From: Bacteroidales bacterium
Lineage (GTDB): Bacteria > Bacteroidota > Bacteroidia > Bacteroidales > UBA932
Reading direction: 5' to 3'
NCBI GenBank assembly: GCA_015060405.1
Contig: SUYN01000012.1
Span: 1-64,000 of the forward strand
DNA: 64,000 nucleotides
Under the pieces are notes generated by a model. It saw only the letters and a list, made by a program, of their open reading frames with translations, did not search any database and was not told where the DNA came from. A program made the position numbers and the translations under genes. Positions 45,151 through 54,042 of the stretch are shown here, one piece after another (positions within the stretch are counted from its first letter, which is position 1; every line of letters starts with the position of its first letter).

Positions 45151-45917
45151 GACATATAATAAACACATCGGCAGCCCTGATGCTGGCTGCAGTCCTGTGC
45201 GTCGCCTTCTTCGCCGGCGTTTCCTGCCGTGCCCCGCTGACATGCAAGGGACTGAACATCGTGATCGCCGACAGCCTGACAAACAGGTTCGTGAGCACTG
45301 ACGACGTGAAGAAATACATAGACAGCGAGTACGGCGAATATGCAGGCCGTCAGATAGACAGCATCGACCTGCGGAAGGTCGAGGAAATCCTGGACGGGAA
45401 AAGTGCGGTCATGAAAAGCGAGGCCTACACCACTCCGGACGGGATGCTGAACATATCACTGACACAGAGGACACCGATAGCCCGTTTCATGACGGCAGGC
45501 GGCGGATTCTATGCGGATGCCGAAGGCTTCATATTCCCTCTTCAGGAGAGCTATACCTCAAGGGTCCACATCATCGACGGAGAGATTCCGGTCAGGATAG
45601 GCAGGGATTTCAAGGGCCGGCTTGAGGACGGTCCGCAGAAGGTGTGGCTTGAAAAGGTGCTCGAAGTGGTGAGATATATGGAAGGCAGCCGCACATGGAA
45701 GGACAAGATCGTGCAGATCAACGTCACCTCAGGAGGCGAGCTGGTGCTGATTCCGAGGGAGGGGGACGAGAAGTTCCACTTCGGCCAGCCGGACGGGATA
45801 GCCGGCAAGTTCGAAAAGATGGAGCTGTACTACACCAGCATAGTTCCGGCAAAGGGCGGCAGCTATTACAGGAACGTGAATGTGGAATACGACGGACAGA
45901 TAGTTTGTAAGAAATAA
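45135..45917 (+). CDS. ftsQ: Cell division protein FtsQ-like
   Basis: The 260-residue protein has one N-terminal membrane segment (about residues 12-29). A POTRA-like domain begins near RFVSTDDVKKYIDSEYGEYA, and a beta domain includes LNISLTQRTPIARFMTAGGG and FYADAEGFIFPL. FtsQ links early and late division proteins in the periplasm through FtsB and FtsL. Sequence conservation is modest, but position between murC and ftsA is decisive. ftsA follows after 9 bp. Confidence 0.88.
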   Translation: MSKTVRHIINTSAALMLAAVLCVAFFAGVSCRAPLTCKGLNIVIADSLTNRFVSTDDVKKYIDSEYGEYAGRQIDSIDLRKVEEILDGKSAVMKSEAYTTPDGMLNISLTQRTPIARFMTAGGGFYADAEGFIFPLQESYTSRVHIIDGEIPVRIGRDFKGRLEDGPQKVWLEKVLEVVRYMEGSRTWKDKIVQINVTSGGELVLIPREGDEKFHFGQPDGIAGKFEKMELYYTSIVPAKGGSYYRNVNVEYDGQIVCKK

Positions 45918-45926
45918 AAGTAATAT

Positions 45927-47381
45927 ATGGAAGAGAAGAACATTGTCGCATTAGACCTGGGAACGTCCACCATAGCCCTTACCGTGGCAAAGGTGAACGG
46001 TGATGACGTCCAGATAATCTATTACAAGGAGATGCCTTCTGCCGGCATCAGATACAGCGGGATATTCAACCCCGTGAACGCAAGCGACCCGGTGAGCAGG
46101 ATCATCCGTGACGCCGAAGATGCGCTTGACATCAGGATAAAGGAAGTTGTCGTGGGCAAGCCAAAATATGCAGTCCGCCAGGAGAGCAACAGCGGAATCG
46201 TGAAGGACAGGGGCGAAGACACCGACATCACCGCAGAAGACATCGCGGCGCTCAAGCAGTCGGCAGAGGACTCATATCCGCTTGAAGATGAGACGAAAGA
46301 GGCCATCTACGGAGCTGTGGCCCAGTCCTTCTCAGACGGAGAGAACTTCCAGATCATCGAGAACGACATCATAGGAATGGCCAGCGACACTCTCGAAGGC
46401 CATTTCAAGATCTTCATAGGCAAGAACAAGGACCTGAAGAACATCGACACCACGATGAGGAAGAGCGGCATTACAGCCACTAAGAAGTATTTCACAGCCG
46501 ACACGACAGCAAAGGCGGTCCTCAGCGAGGCTGAGATGGAGAACGGAGTGGCCCTCATAGATTTCGGTGGAGGAAGTACCTCTGTCACCATATACCACGG
46601 CAGCATCCTGCGTCACTACGCCTCGATCCCGTTCGGTGGAAAGAACATAACCAACGACATCAAGACAGAGTGCCAGATCTCCGAAAGGCTTGCGGAGAAC
46701 ATCAAGCTCGCCTACGGTGCCTGCATGCCTGAAAAGCTTCAGAGCCTGAGCGAGAAGGTCCTCCATATCATCAGCAACAACTCCGAGCCTGACAAGCAGG
46801 TGACCGTCAAATATCTTTCGGAAATCATAACTGCGCGCATCGAGGAGATCGTCATGGCCATGCTCTACGAGATCGAGCAGAGCGGCTTTGCAGACCTGCT
46901 CAGAAGCGGAATCGTAATCACCGGAGGATGTGCCCAGACAGCGAATCTCGGCAACTTCATATACGAGCTTTCCGGCTACAGGGTCAGGACCGGCTACCCT
47001 CAGGGCAAGATATCCGCAATAGGATGCGACGGCATCAAGGAAACAACCGCAGCCACTTCCATAGGACTCATCCTGGCAGCGAAGGAAGACGTCCTGAATT
47101 GCAGCATAACCGAGGAGAATGAGGAGACAGTTGAGCCAGACAAGGTAGTTGAAGACGACAAGGTGAAGAAAACGGAGGACAAGGTTGTCAATCAGGAGCC
47201 TGCACCGGAAGTACGCAAGTCGCAGCCGAGAGAAGGAGAGATCTTCGCGGACGATGAGATCGAGACGGTGCCTCGTCCGAAGAAGACCGGGAAGAAGAAA
47301 TCGTTCCTGAAAGTATTCTGGAACAAGGTCACAGAAGACACAGGATCACTCCTGGACGAGCTCAGCAAGGAAGAAGTATAA
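45927..47381 (+). CDS. ftsA: Cell division protein FtsA
   Basis: FtsA is an actin-fold protein that tethers FtsZ to the membrane. The 484-residue product has the ATP-binding phosphate loop VALDLGTSTIALTVAKV and the second phosphate loop ALIDFGGGSTSVTIYHG. ITGGCAQTANLGNFIYELSG is also present. An acidic, lysine-rich linker from about residue 400 to 440 extends it beyond E. coli FtsA (420 residues). A C-terminal amphipathic stretch (KSFLKVFWNKVTED) fits the membrane-targeting sequence. ftsZ follows after 21 bp. Confidence 0.95.
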   Translation: MEEKNIVALDLGTSTIALTVAKVNGDDVQIIYYKEMPSAGIRYSGIFNPVNASDPVSRIIRDAEDALDIRIKEVVVGKPKYAVRQESNSGIVKDRGEDTDITAEDIAALKQSAEDSYPLEDETKEAIYGAVAQSFSDGENFQIIENDIIGMASDTLEGHFKIFIGKNKDLKNIDTTMRKSGITATKKYFTADTTAKAVLSEAEMENGVALIDFGGGSTSVTIYHGSILRHYASIPFGGKNITNDIKTECQISERLAENIKLAYGACMPEKLQSLSEKVLHIISNNSEPDKQVTVKYLSEIITARIEEIVMAMLYEIEQSGFADLLRSGIVITGGCAQTANLGNFIYELSGYRVRTGYPQGKISAIGCDGIKETTAATSIGLILAAKEDVLNCSITEENEETVEPDKVVEDDKVKKTEDKVVNQEPAPEVRKSQPREGEIFADDEIETVPRPKKTGKKKSFLKVFWNKVTEDTGSLLDELSKEEV

Positions 47382-47402
47382 CAGAAACAGACAAACAAGA
47401 CC

Positions 47403-48662
47403 ATGGAACTGGAAAACAACGATATAATCCCTAACGACTGGACTCCGGAAAATTCGATCATCAAGGTGATCGGAGTCGGCGGAGGAGGCTGCAATGCAGT
47501 CAACTACATGTACAAGCAGCGCATCGAAGGCTGTACCTTCATAGTGTGCAACACCGACGAGCAGGCGCTCAACAGCTGCGATGTTCCGATCAGGATCAAG
47601 CTTGGAGAAGAAGGCCTCGGAGCAGGCTGTAACCCCACCGAAGGACGAAACGCAGCCCTGAACTCACAGGACGAGATTGCAGAGAAGGTGATAAACAGCA
47701 ACACCGACATGCTCTTCATAACTGCCGGCATGGGTGGCGGAACCGGAACCGGCGCCGCACCTGTCATAGCTGCAATGGCAAAGAAGAAGGGCATCCTGAC
47801 CGTAGGTGTGGTGACCATACCATTCAAGAGCGAAGGCAACGAGTCGATGTCAAAAGCCATCGACGGCATCAACGAGCTCGAAAAGAACGTGGACAGCCTC
47901 ATCATCATCAACAACGAGAAGATATACAAGGAATACGGCGAACTCCTCATCCAGGAGGCCTTCCCTAAGGCGGACGAAGTGCTTGCGACTGCGGTAAGAG
48001 GCATCACGGAGATCATCAAGAAGCGCGGATTCATCAATGTGGACTTCAAGGATGTGAAAGCGATGATGACAGGCAGCGGAATGGCCCTGATGGGATGCGG
48101 AACCGGATCGGGAGAGAATAGGATTGAAGATGCGGTAAAGGCAGCGATGGACTCCCCTCTCCTTAACGACTTCGACATAAAGACAGCCAAGAACGTGCTC
48201 ATCAACGTGACCGTCGGAAACAACAAGTCCGGACTTCAGATGAAGCAGCTCGACGAGATCGACAAGATGATCAAGGAATATACGGGCAACGCCAACAACT
48301 TCAAGCGAGGCATCGTCTTCGACGAGACAGAGGAATTCGGCGACAAGGTGAGCATCACCGTCATTGCGACAGGCTTCAAGATGGCAAGGATCATCGAGAT
48401 CACCGAAGGCAATCCGGGCAACATCATCGTGGTGGAAAGCGATTTCGTCTACAGGAAGGAGGACCATGCATCCGAAGAGGGAATCGAGCTTCCGGAGGTG
48501 CGCAGCACAAAGATCGGCTACAACAACACAGCCATCAGGAAAGGCATCTCATTCGAAGAAGGAAAGAAGCCTGTCCTCCTTGTGGGAGAGAAAGACGACA
48601 AGAGCGAACTGGAAAATACGCCTTCAATCAAAAGACAGGCACTCCGTAACAAAAAAGATTAG
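47403..48662 (+). CDS. ftsZ: Cell division GTPase FtsZ
   Basis: FtsZ is the tubulin-like GTPase that forms the division ring. The 419-residue protein has the GTP-binding IKVIGVGGGGCNAVNYMY and the signature GMGGGTGTGAAPVIAAMA near residue 110. The T7-loop residues are in VDFKDVKAMMTGSGMALMG. A C-terminal variable linker follows, and the end (SIKRQALRNKKD) is basic. It is the last gene of the cluster. No terminator is obvious; a repeat-bounded element follows instead. Confidence 0.97.
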   Translation: MELENNDIIPNDWTPENSIIKVIGVGGGGCNAVNYMYKQRIEGCTFIVCNTDEQALNSCDVPIRIKLGEEGLGAGCNPTEGRNAALNSQDEIAEKVINSNTDMLFITAGMGGGTGTGAAPVIAAMAKKKGILTVGVVTIPFKSEGNESMSKAIDGINELEKNVDSLIIINNEKIYKEYGELLIQEAFPKADEVLATAVRGITEIIKKRGFINVDFKDVKAMMTGSGMALMGCGTGSGENRIEDAVKAAMDSPLLNDFDIKTAKNVLINVTVGNNKSGLQMKQLDEIDKMIKEYTGNANNFKRGIVFDETEEFGDKVSITVIATGFKMARIIEITEGNPGNIIVVESDFVYRKEDHASEEGIELPEVRSTKIGYNNTAIRKGISFEEGKKPVLLVGEKDDKSELENTPSIKRQALRNKKD

Positions 48663-48669
48663 TATTTTT

Positions 48670-48865
48670 AGAAACTGTTTAAATTTTTATCATTTGATGT
48701 ATTATGATGTATTTTTGAGCAGATTTTTTCTGTTTTCAGAGGAGGATAGCGGTGCTATCTGACGAGGAAAAGAGGAAGAATATGCCGAAAAGACACATAA
48801 TAGGCAAATAGATTCATTCAGTTTTACAATTAATATTTTTTCGGAGAAAAAATTAAACAGTTTCT
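48670..48865. mobile_element. MITE-like element bounded by inverted repeats
   Basis: The 196-bp segment begins AGAAACTGTTTAA (48670-48682) and ends with its exact complement TTAAACAGTTTCT (48853-48865). A small hairpin, GATAGC-GGT-GCTATC, lies near the middle, and there is no convincing gene. The right end extends into a 29-bp sequence found again, inverted, at 4812-4840. These are features of a non-autonomous mobile element or a dispersed intergenic repeat. No target-site duplication was confirmed. Confidence 0.5.
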
Positions 48866-48868
48866 TAT

Positions 48869-48876
48869 TATCTTTG
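48869..48876 (+). promoter_or_regulatory. Putative -7 element for gltX
   Basis: TATCTTTG lies 20 bp before the gltX ATG, immediately after the repeat-bounded element. No clear TTG lies at the expected distance, so the element's right end may supply the upstream contacts. Confidence 0.45.
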
Positions 48877-48896
48877 ATGCGGAAAACATTACAGAT

Positions 48897-50495
48897 ATGA
48901 CAAGAAAGACAAGAGTTAGATTTGCGCCCTCTCCTACAGGCCCTCTTCACATGGGAGGAGTAAGGACGGCACTTTACAACTACCTCTTCGCAAAACAGCG
49001 CGGAGGAGACTTCATCATAAGAATAGAAGACACTGACTCTCAGAGATTTGTTCCTGGAGCAGAGAAGTATATCATCGAAGCCCTCAACTGGTGCGGCATC
49101 GTGCCGGACGAAGGAGTGGACCAGAACGGACAGGTTGTGGAGACAGCCTCAGAGCGTCATCCACATGCTCCTTACAGACAGAGCCAGCGCAAGAGCCTGT
49201 ACCGCAGCTATGCGGAGCAGCTCGTGGAAGGAGGCTTTGCCTATTACGCATTCGACACTGCAGAAGAGCTCGGAGCAAAGAGGGCGGAGATGGAGTCCGC
49301 AGGAGAGACCTTCATATATAACCAGACCACAAGAATGGGTCTGCGCAACTCTCTCTCGCTTCCAGAAAGCGAGTGGAAGGCACTCCTGGACAGCCGCACG
49401 GACTGGACCATACGCTTCAAGATGCCGGAAAACAGGGTGGTGAAGATGGACGACCTCATCCGAGGCCATGTGGAGGTGAACACTGACACCCTCGACGACA
49501 AGGTGCTCTGGAAGAGAGCCGACGAACTCCCGACATATCACCTCGCGAACATAGTAGACGACCATCTGATGGAGATCACAGAGGTCATCCGCGGTGAAGA
49601 GTGGCTGCCGTCGCTCCCGCTCCACTACCTCCTTTACGAGGCATTCGGATGGACAGAGACCCAGCCGCGTTTCGCACATCTGTCCCTCCTTCTCAAGCCT
49701 GACGGAAAGGGCAAGCTCTCAAAGAGGGACGGAGACCGCCTCGGCTTCCCTGTGTTCCCTCTCCAGTGGGTGAACGCTGAAGGCGAGGTTTCAAGAGGTT
49801 ACCGCGAGGACGGCTATTTCCCTGAAGCTTTCGTGAACCTTCTCGCAATGCTCGGATGGAATCCTGGTGACGACCGCGAGCTTTTCAGTCTGGAGGAGCT
49901 TGTGGAGGCATTCTCACTCGAAAGAGTGGTCAAGTCCGGAGCAAGATTCAACGCAGACAAGGCAAAATGGTTCAACAAAGAGTACCTCCGCACCAAGAGC
50001 GTTGCAGAACTCACAGAACTCTACATCCCTGTACTCCAGTCAAAGGGAATCACCATAGTGAAAGAGGCGCAGGCTCCTGACTTTGCAGGAAAGACCTTCT
50101 CACAGGACTATGTGGAAAGAATCGTGAAGCTCATCCAGGAAAGGGCGACATTCGTTGCAGACTTCTGGGACATCGCCTCATACCTTTTCATCGCTCCTGC
50201 TTCCTTTGTAGAAAAGGATGCAGCGAAATTCTGGAAGGAGGAGAACTACACCCTCGCCCTTCAGGTTGCAGACTTCATACTTGGCTTCGAAGGAGAATTC
50301 ACAAAGGAGTCTCTCGAAGGCCCCCTTGAAGAGTACATCCGTTCGAACGAATGGCCTATGGGAAAGGTGATGAACTGCCTCAGGCTCGCCCTCGTTGGTG
50401 CGTCAAGCGGACTGGGCATAGCCGACATAGTCACACTCATCGGCAAGGAGGAGTTCGCAAGAAGAATGGAATTCATCAAGTCGACACTTAATTAA
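48897..50495 (+). CDS. gltX: Glutamyl-tRNA synthetase
   Basis: The class I synthetase charges tRNA-Glu. The 532-residue protein has the HIGH-type motif as HMGG in FAPSPTGPLHMGGVRTALYN and IRIEDTDSQRF. The KMSKS-type motif is GKLSKRDGDRLGFPVFPLQW, and a helical anticodon-binding C-terminal half follows. The length is slightly above the usual 470-510 residues, as is common in Bacteroidota. It is separated from ftsZ by the repeat-bounded element and is followed 21 bp later by a small outer-membrane protein gene. Confidence 0.96.
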   Translation: MTRKTRVRFAPSPTGPLHMGGVRTALYNYLFAKQRGGDFIIRIEDTDSQRFVPGAEKYIIEALNWCGIVPDEGVDQNGQVVETASERHPHAPYRQSQRKSLYRSYAEQLVEGGFAYYAFDTAEELGAKRAEMESAGETFIYNQTTRMGLRNSLSLPESEWKALLDSRTDWTIRFKMPENRVVKMDDLIRGHVEVNTDTLDDKVLWKRADELPTYHLANIVDDHLMEITEVIRGEEWLPSLPLHYLLYEAFGWTETQPRFAHLSLLLKPDGKGKLSKRDGDRLGFPVFPLQWVNAEGEVSRGYREDGYFPEAFVNLLAMLGWNPGDDRELFSLEELVEAFSLERVVKSGARFNADKAKWFNKEYLRTKSVAELTELYIPVLQSKGITIVKEAQAPDFAGKTFSQDYVERIVKLIQERATFVADFWDIASYLFIAPASFVEKDAAKFWKEENYTLALQVADFILGFEGEFTKESLEGPLEEYIRSNEWPMGKVMNCLRLALVGASSGLGIADIVTLIGKEEFARRMEFIKSTLN

Positions 50496-50516
50496 TCATT
50501 AACCAAAATACAAATT

Positions 50517-50972
50517 ATGAAGAAAATGATTCTCATTGCAGCAATGGTATTAGGATTTGCAGTTGCTGCTACAGCTCAGCCAAGAGCTATCGGTGCACGC
50601 ATCGGAAACGGTGCAGAAATCAGCTACCAGCACGACATGGGAGGAAACTTCCTTGAGGTTGACGGAGGTCTGGGACTCGGTCTCGGAGACGGCACAATGA
50701 ACATCGGTGCAACAGGTATCTACAACTTCATGATCTCACAGTTCGGTGACGGTTTCGGTTTCTACGCAGGTCCTGGTGCAACTGTAGGTCTCGGCCTTGG
50801 TGATGCTAACTACCTCCACCTTGCAGTAGCCGGAATGGTCGGTATCGAGTACTCTTTCGCATTCCCGCTCCAGCTTTCTCTTGACTTCAGACAGCACATC
50901 GGAATCGGCCTCGGCGGCAACGGCATCTACGCTCCATCAAGCGTCGGCCTCGGCATCCGTTACAGATTCTAA
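50517..50972 (+). CDS. Small outer-membrane beta-barrel-like protein
   Basis: The 151-residue product has a signal peptide (MKKMILIAAMVLGFAVAATA). The rest is a Gly-rich beta protein (LEVDGGLGLGLGDGTMNIGA) ending in a C-terminal phenylalanine (GLGIRYRF), typical of BAM substrates. About 130 residues could form an eight-stranded barrel. Function is not known. The next gene encodes a paralogue sharing the QPRA[IL]G start and the overall strand pattern. A terminator follows. Confidence 0.65.
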   Translation: MKKMILIAAMVLGFAVAATAQPRAIGARIGNGAEISYQHDMGGNFLEVDGGLGLGLGDGTMNIGATGIYNFMISQFGDGFGFYAGPGATVGLGLGDANYLHLAVAGMVGIEYSFAFPLQLSLDFRQHIGIGLGGNGIYAPSSVGLGIRYRF

Positions 50973-50994
50973 CCCCCTGCTGACATATAATTGC

Positions 50995-51025
50995 CGACGG
51001 CCGCCTTGGCGGTCGTCGTTTTTTT
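50995..51025 (+). terminator. Rho-independent terminator
   Basis: CGACGGCCGCC and GGCGGTCGTCG pair across a two-base loop with one wobble and are followed by seven T residues. Confidence 0.85.
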
Positions 51026-51034
51026 GTATCTTTG
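51006..51034 (+). promoter_or_regulatory. Promoter for the second small outer-membrane protein gene
   Basis: TTG at 51006-51008 and TATCTTTG at 51027-51034 are 18 bp apart. The upstream box lies within the preceding terminator stem, so terminator and promoter overlap. Confidence 0.5.
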
Positions 51035-51088
51035 GCACGAAATAGGAACATCGTTCAGATCAATATAAACAAAAAGAATATTACTGTC

Positions 51089-51550
51089 ATGAAGAAAACT
51101 ATGCTTATCTGCCTTGCTGCCTTATGTTTCACAATCGTAGCAGGGGCCCAGCCAAGAGCCCTGGGTGTAAGGCTTGGAGCCGTGGGAATGGAGATGTCTT
51201 ATCAGCACCAGACGCAGCAGAGAAGCTTCATAGAAGCCGAGATCGGAACTGAATTCGGAGGGTTGGAAGGCTTCAAGGCCAGCGGCACCTACAACTTCAT
51301 ATTCGCCCGTCCGGCATGGACGAACAGAGGTTATTGGGGCATCTACACAGGTCCGGGAATCGCACTCGGATGCCTGGACAACAAATTCCTCCTTGCATTC
51401 TCTGCCCAGGCCGGCATAGAATACACATTCTGGTTCCCGATGCAGATTTCTCTCGACCTGCGGCCAAGCTACGGGATTCTGAACGGGAAATTCCATGACA
51501 GAGGCAAATTAGGATTCCTCCCTTCCGTGTCGCTGCGGCACAGGTTTTAA
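51089..51550 (+). CDS. Small outer-membrane beta-barrel-like protein, paralogue
   Basis: The 153-residue product has a signal peptide (MKKTMLICLAALCFTIVAGA) and a beta-rich body. Features shared with its neighbour are the QPRALG start, MEMSYQH against AEISYQH, YNFIFA against YNFMIS, GIYTGPGIALG against GFYAGPGATVG, IEYTFWFPMQISLDLR against IEYSFAFPLQLSLDFR, and a terminal RHRF. It is less Gly-rich. Tandem duplication followed by divergence is likely. Function is unknown. A strong terminator lies just after the stop. Confidence 0.65.
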   Translation: MKKTMLICLAALCFTIVAGAQPRALGVRLGAVGMEMSYQHQTQQRSFIEAEIGTEFGGLEGFKASGTYNFIFARPAWTNRGYWGIYTGPGIALGCLDNKFLLAFSAQAGIEYTFWFPMQISLDLRPSYGILNGKFHDRGKLGFLPSVSLRHRF

Positions 51551-51551
51551 G

Positions 51552-51588
51552 AAAAGGGCTTGATGATCGACTCATCAAGCCCTTTTTC
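51552..51588. terminator. Terminator between convergent genes
   Basis: AAAAGGGCTTGATGA pairs with TCATCAAGCCCTTTT around a five-base loop. A- and T-rich flanks let it work in both directions between the small outer-membrane protein gene and the transglutaminase-like gene. Confidence 0.85.
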
Positions 51589-51607
51589 ATTTCTATGTGC
51601 TTCTGAT

Positions 51608-53131
51608 TTAGAGCATCACCACCTTTGCTGTCGAATTATCCATTCCAGGCATGGTCCTGCCCGCAGATGCATTCTTGTAGGTAGGGTCGCAGATTGTAAA
51701 CTGCTTGCCGTTTACAGAGATCTTGTCACCAGGGGTTTCAGTCGGGAAGTGAACCGCTGTCGCAAGGTGACCAGGGTAATAGATCAGGACGACCTCGAGT
51801 CCGATGAGGTCTCTTACAATACGCGAGAAGAAGATCGAACGGTCCTCGCAGTCGCAGTACGGATAGTAGAGAGTCTCCTCAGGGAAGAACGAACGTTCAT
51901 AGCCCCAGACGTCATTGTCAGTCTTGTACTCGAACGCTGTCTGCACGAAGTTCAGGAGGACATTCACTGACTCCCAGGTGTTCTTGCCCTCGATGCTGGC
52001 AGCAAGGCTCGGATAGACCTCATCCTTCACCTTCTGAGCGATAGGTGCGCTTGCATAGTGGTACCACTGGGTGTATGGCATGTCACGTCTGTATGTTGAC
52101 GGATAGTCGTTCATGAAAGACACGAGGTTCAGGTTGACCTCAGAAGCGACCTCAAGGTCAGAGTATCTTGCAGAACGGAGAACGCGCTGCTCTGACATCT
52201 GCTGCTCGAGATTCTGCTCGTCATAGATTCCGAGACGGAGCGACTTCTCACCTGGGAACTTGGTGTCGAAGAGGTAGAGGCCCGGAGCCTTGTCATCTTC
52301 TGCGAGATAGTAGTGTGTACCGTCAAGGTTCCAATACTTTCTGCCGTACATGTCGTCAGCTGTCGACACCAGGGTGTGGAGCTTTCCGTCCTTCGAACGG
52401 CCCATACGGATCCTGTATCCTGACTGGTTGAGAAGGAATGACTGAAGCACCACTGCCTCATTTCTCTGGTCCGGCTTGTCATAGATAGCCTTTGCTGCAG
52501 CGCCTGTAAGCTTGAGGTAGCCCCAGTCACAGAGGTTCAGCTGGTCGCGGATGGCGAGGCAGTCATAGAGAAGGTTGTCATATGCCTTACGTGAAAGGAC
52601 CTTCCACATGTCGGACACGGCTGCCGACCATGAATTCTTCAGGACAGCCCTTCTTGAAGGGTTGAAGTGGAGGTTGCAGAGCGATCCGTAGAAGTCGAAG
52701 GCTATGCAGACCTCATCAGTCTGCTCCTCATAAACCATCGGGATGATAGGCTCCGGGATCGGATCTGCAGGAAGCGGTTCGAAGACATTGTCCACCTCGA
52801 TAAGGGCGACATCGCTCTCCTCGATCTGGCTCAGATCCGGCATAAGCAACGGTTCAGTCTCCGGAACTGTTGCAGGAATGACCTGCGGATCAGCCTCCTT
52901 AGGGTCGGCTACAGGCTCGCAGCTGTCATTCCATACCCACTCCTTGCTCATATAGTTAGCGAACTCCTCGTTCGCACGGCGTCTGTACTCTTCGAATTCC
53001 TTCCTCTTCTGATCACGGAAATCGTTGAACTGCGACTGAGCCTTCTTCTTGTAGGCCTCAAAAGGATTCTGCGCAGCCACAGGGAAAGAAACCATTACAG
53101 CAAGAATCGCCAATAAAATCCTGTTTTTCAT
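51608..53131 (-). CDS. Secreted transglutaminase-like protein
   Basis: The 507-residue product has a signal peptide (MKNRILLAILAVMVSFPVAA), a charged helical stretch (residues 25-65) and an acidic Pro-rich linker. A large middle domain is unrecognised. The C-terminal part carries the transglutaminase-like triad: Cys in YYPYCDCEDRSIFFSRIVRD, His in YYPGHLATAVHF and Asp in FTICDPTY. Such domains act as cysteine proteases, amidases or cross-linkers. The substrate is unknown. It is 12 bp downstream of the gene for a small LPP20-like secreted protein and probably co-transcribed with it. Confidence 0.75.
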   Translation of the reverse strand: MKNRILLAILAVMVSFPVAAQNPFEAYKKKAQSQFNDFRDQKRKEFEEYRRRANEEFANYMSKEWVWNDSCEPVADPKEADPQVIPATVPETEPLLMPDLSQIEESDVALIEVDNVFEPLPADPIPEPIIPMVYEEQTDEVCIAFDFYGSLCNLHFNPSRRAVLKNSWSAAVSDMWKVLSRKAYDNLLYDCLAIRDQLNLCDWGYLKLTGAAAKAIYDKPDQRNEAVVLQSFLLNQSGYRIRMGRSKDGKLHTLVSTADDMYGRKYWNLDGTHYYLAEDDKAPGLYLFDTKFPGEKSLRLGIYDEQNLEQQMSEQRVLRSARYSDLEVASEVNLNLVSFMNDYPSTYRRDMPYTQWYHYASAPIAQKVKDEVYPSLAASIEGKNTWESVNVLLNFVQTAFEYKTDNDVWGYERSFFPEETLYYPYCDCEDRSIFFSRIVRDLIGLEVVLIYYPGHLATAVHFPTETPGDKISVNGKQFTICDPTYKNASAGRTMPGMDNSTAKVVML

Positions 53132-53143
53132 ACGCTGAAAGTA

Positions 53144-53719
53144 TTACTTCTGGAGAGTTGCAGTGAACACCTTGCGTGCCTCTTCCTGGCGGATCTCGTA
53201 CTTAGGCTCGCCAGTGGATGTACGCTGAGACTCGAGAGCTCTTGTGAAGTGGTTGTAGAGTTCATCCACAGATCCCTGGTACTCGATGCAGACATACACC
53301 TTGTACTGTTTGTTGTCCTGATAGTAGATCGAAGTCTTTACAACAGGAGTGTTGCGAAGGACCTGAGATGTGATTGCAGATGTAGTGGTCTTACGGTCTG
53401 TAGTGCTCTCATCAAGTGCCGCTGCAGTGCTTCCGTTTGACACATACTGAGTCTTGTCAATCACAGCCTCCTCCATCATCTGGTAGACTGCCGACTCCAC
53501 TCTTGCCGACAAAGCAGCTCTTGCCTGCATCTCAGCGATGTTTCTTGCGGTTGACTCATTGAAATGTGCTCCCTCGCCCCAGGCCCTTCTCTGCGGATCC
53601 TTCTGTGCATACTTGACAACCTTGTCAACCTTTACCTTCTGTTTCTTCTGAGCATAAGCATTCGGTACAATCACCATTGCGGCGCAAAAAAGCGCCAAAA
53701 GAGTAAAAAACTTTTTCAT
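53144..53719 (-). CDS. LPP20-like secreted protein
   Basis: The 191-residue product has a signal peptide (MKKFFTLLALFCAAMVIVPN). A domain with AWGEGAHFNESTARNIAEMQ, then ARAALSARVESAVYQ, resembles LPP20/FlgT-N-like envelope proteins, in which a helix packs on a small beta sheet. The later part has VYVCIEYQGSVDELYNHF. No catalytic motif is seen. It leads a two-gene unit with the transglutaminase-like protein, so the two may act together on the cell surface or in the periplasm. Confidence 0.6.
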   Translation of the reverse strand: MKKFFTLLALFCAAMVIVPNAYAQKKQKVKVDKVVKYAQKDPQRRAWGEGAHFNESTARNIAEMQARAALSARVESAVYQMMEEAVIDKTQYVSNGSTAAALDESTTDRKTTTSAITSQVLRNTPVVKTSIYYQDNKQYKVYVCIEYQGSVDELYNHFTRALESQRTSTGEPKYEIRQEEARKVFTATLQK

Positions 53720-53777
53720 AAGTATTATTGATTAATCAGTTATTCCGACATAAGTCCGTCATCTCGGTACGAAGTAA

Positions 53778-53808
53778 CAAAGTTATAGTTTTTATTACTA
53801 ATAAACAA
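53778..53808 (-). promoter_or_regulatory. Promoter for the LPP20-like/transglutaminase-like pair
   Basis: On the minus strand TTG (complement of 53806-53808) and TAACTTTG (complement of 53778-53785) are 20 bp apart. The start codon is 58 bp downstream. The 323-bp gap to the plus-strand nuclease gene contains this promoter, an A-rich stretch (53874-53930) and the nuclease promoter. No gene was seen in it. Confidence 0.55.
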
Positions 53809-53943
53809 TAGATTACGCACGATATTTAGCGTCGGTGCGCATAGTCATCCCCGGTTGGTTCCCGAGCGGCGTTAAAAAAAAGGAAAAACTTTAAAAAAAG
53901 AGAAAAAAGATGTTAAAGAAAAAGCAAAATCAGCATCCAGACA

Positions 53944-53974
53944 TTTGAATTCCACTTGACAAAAGGTATATTTG
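53944..53974 (+). promoter_or_regulatory. Promoter for the Rpn-family nuclease gene
   Basis: TTTG at 53944-53947 and TATATTTG at 53967-53974 are 19 bp apart, a full consensus match, with a leader of about 60 nt. Confidence 0.65.
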
Positions 53975-54042
53975 TCGGGAGGAATGAGGGCTGATGATGA
54001 AAATTTTAATGGGATAATATTGTCCGTTAACATTTCATCATT

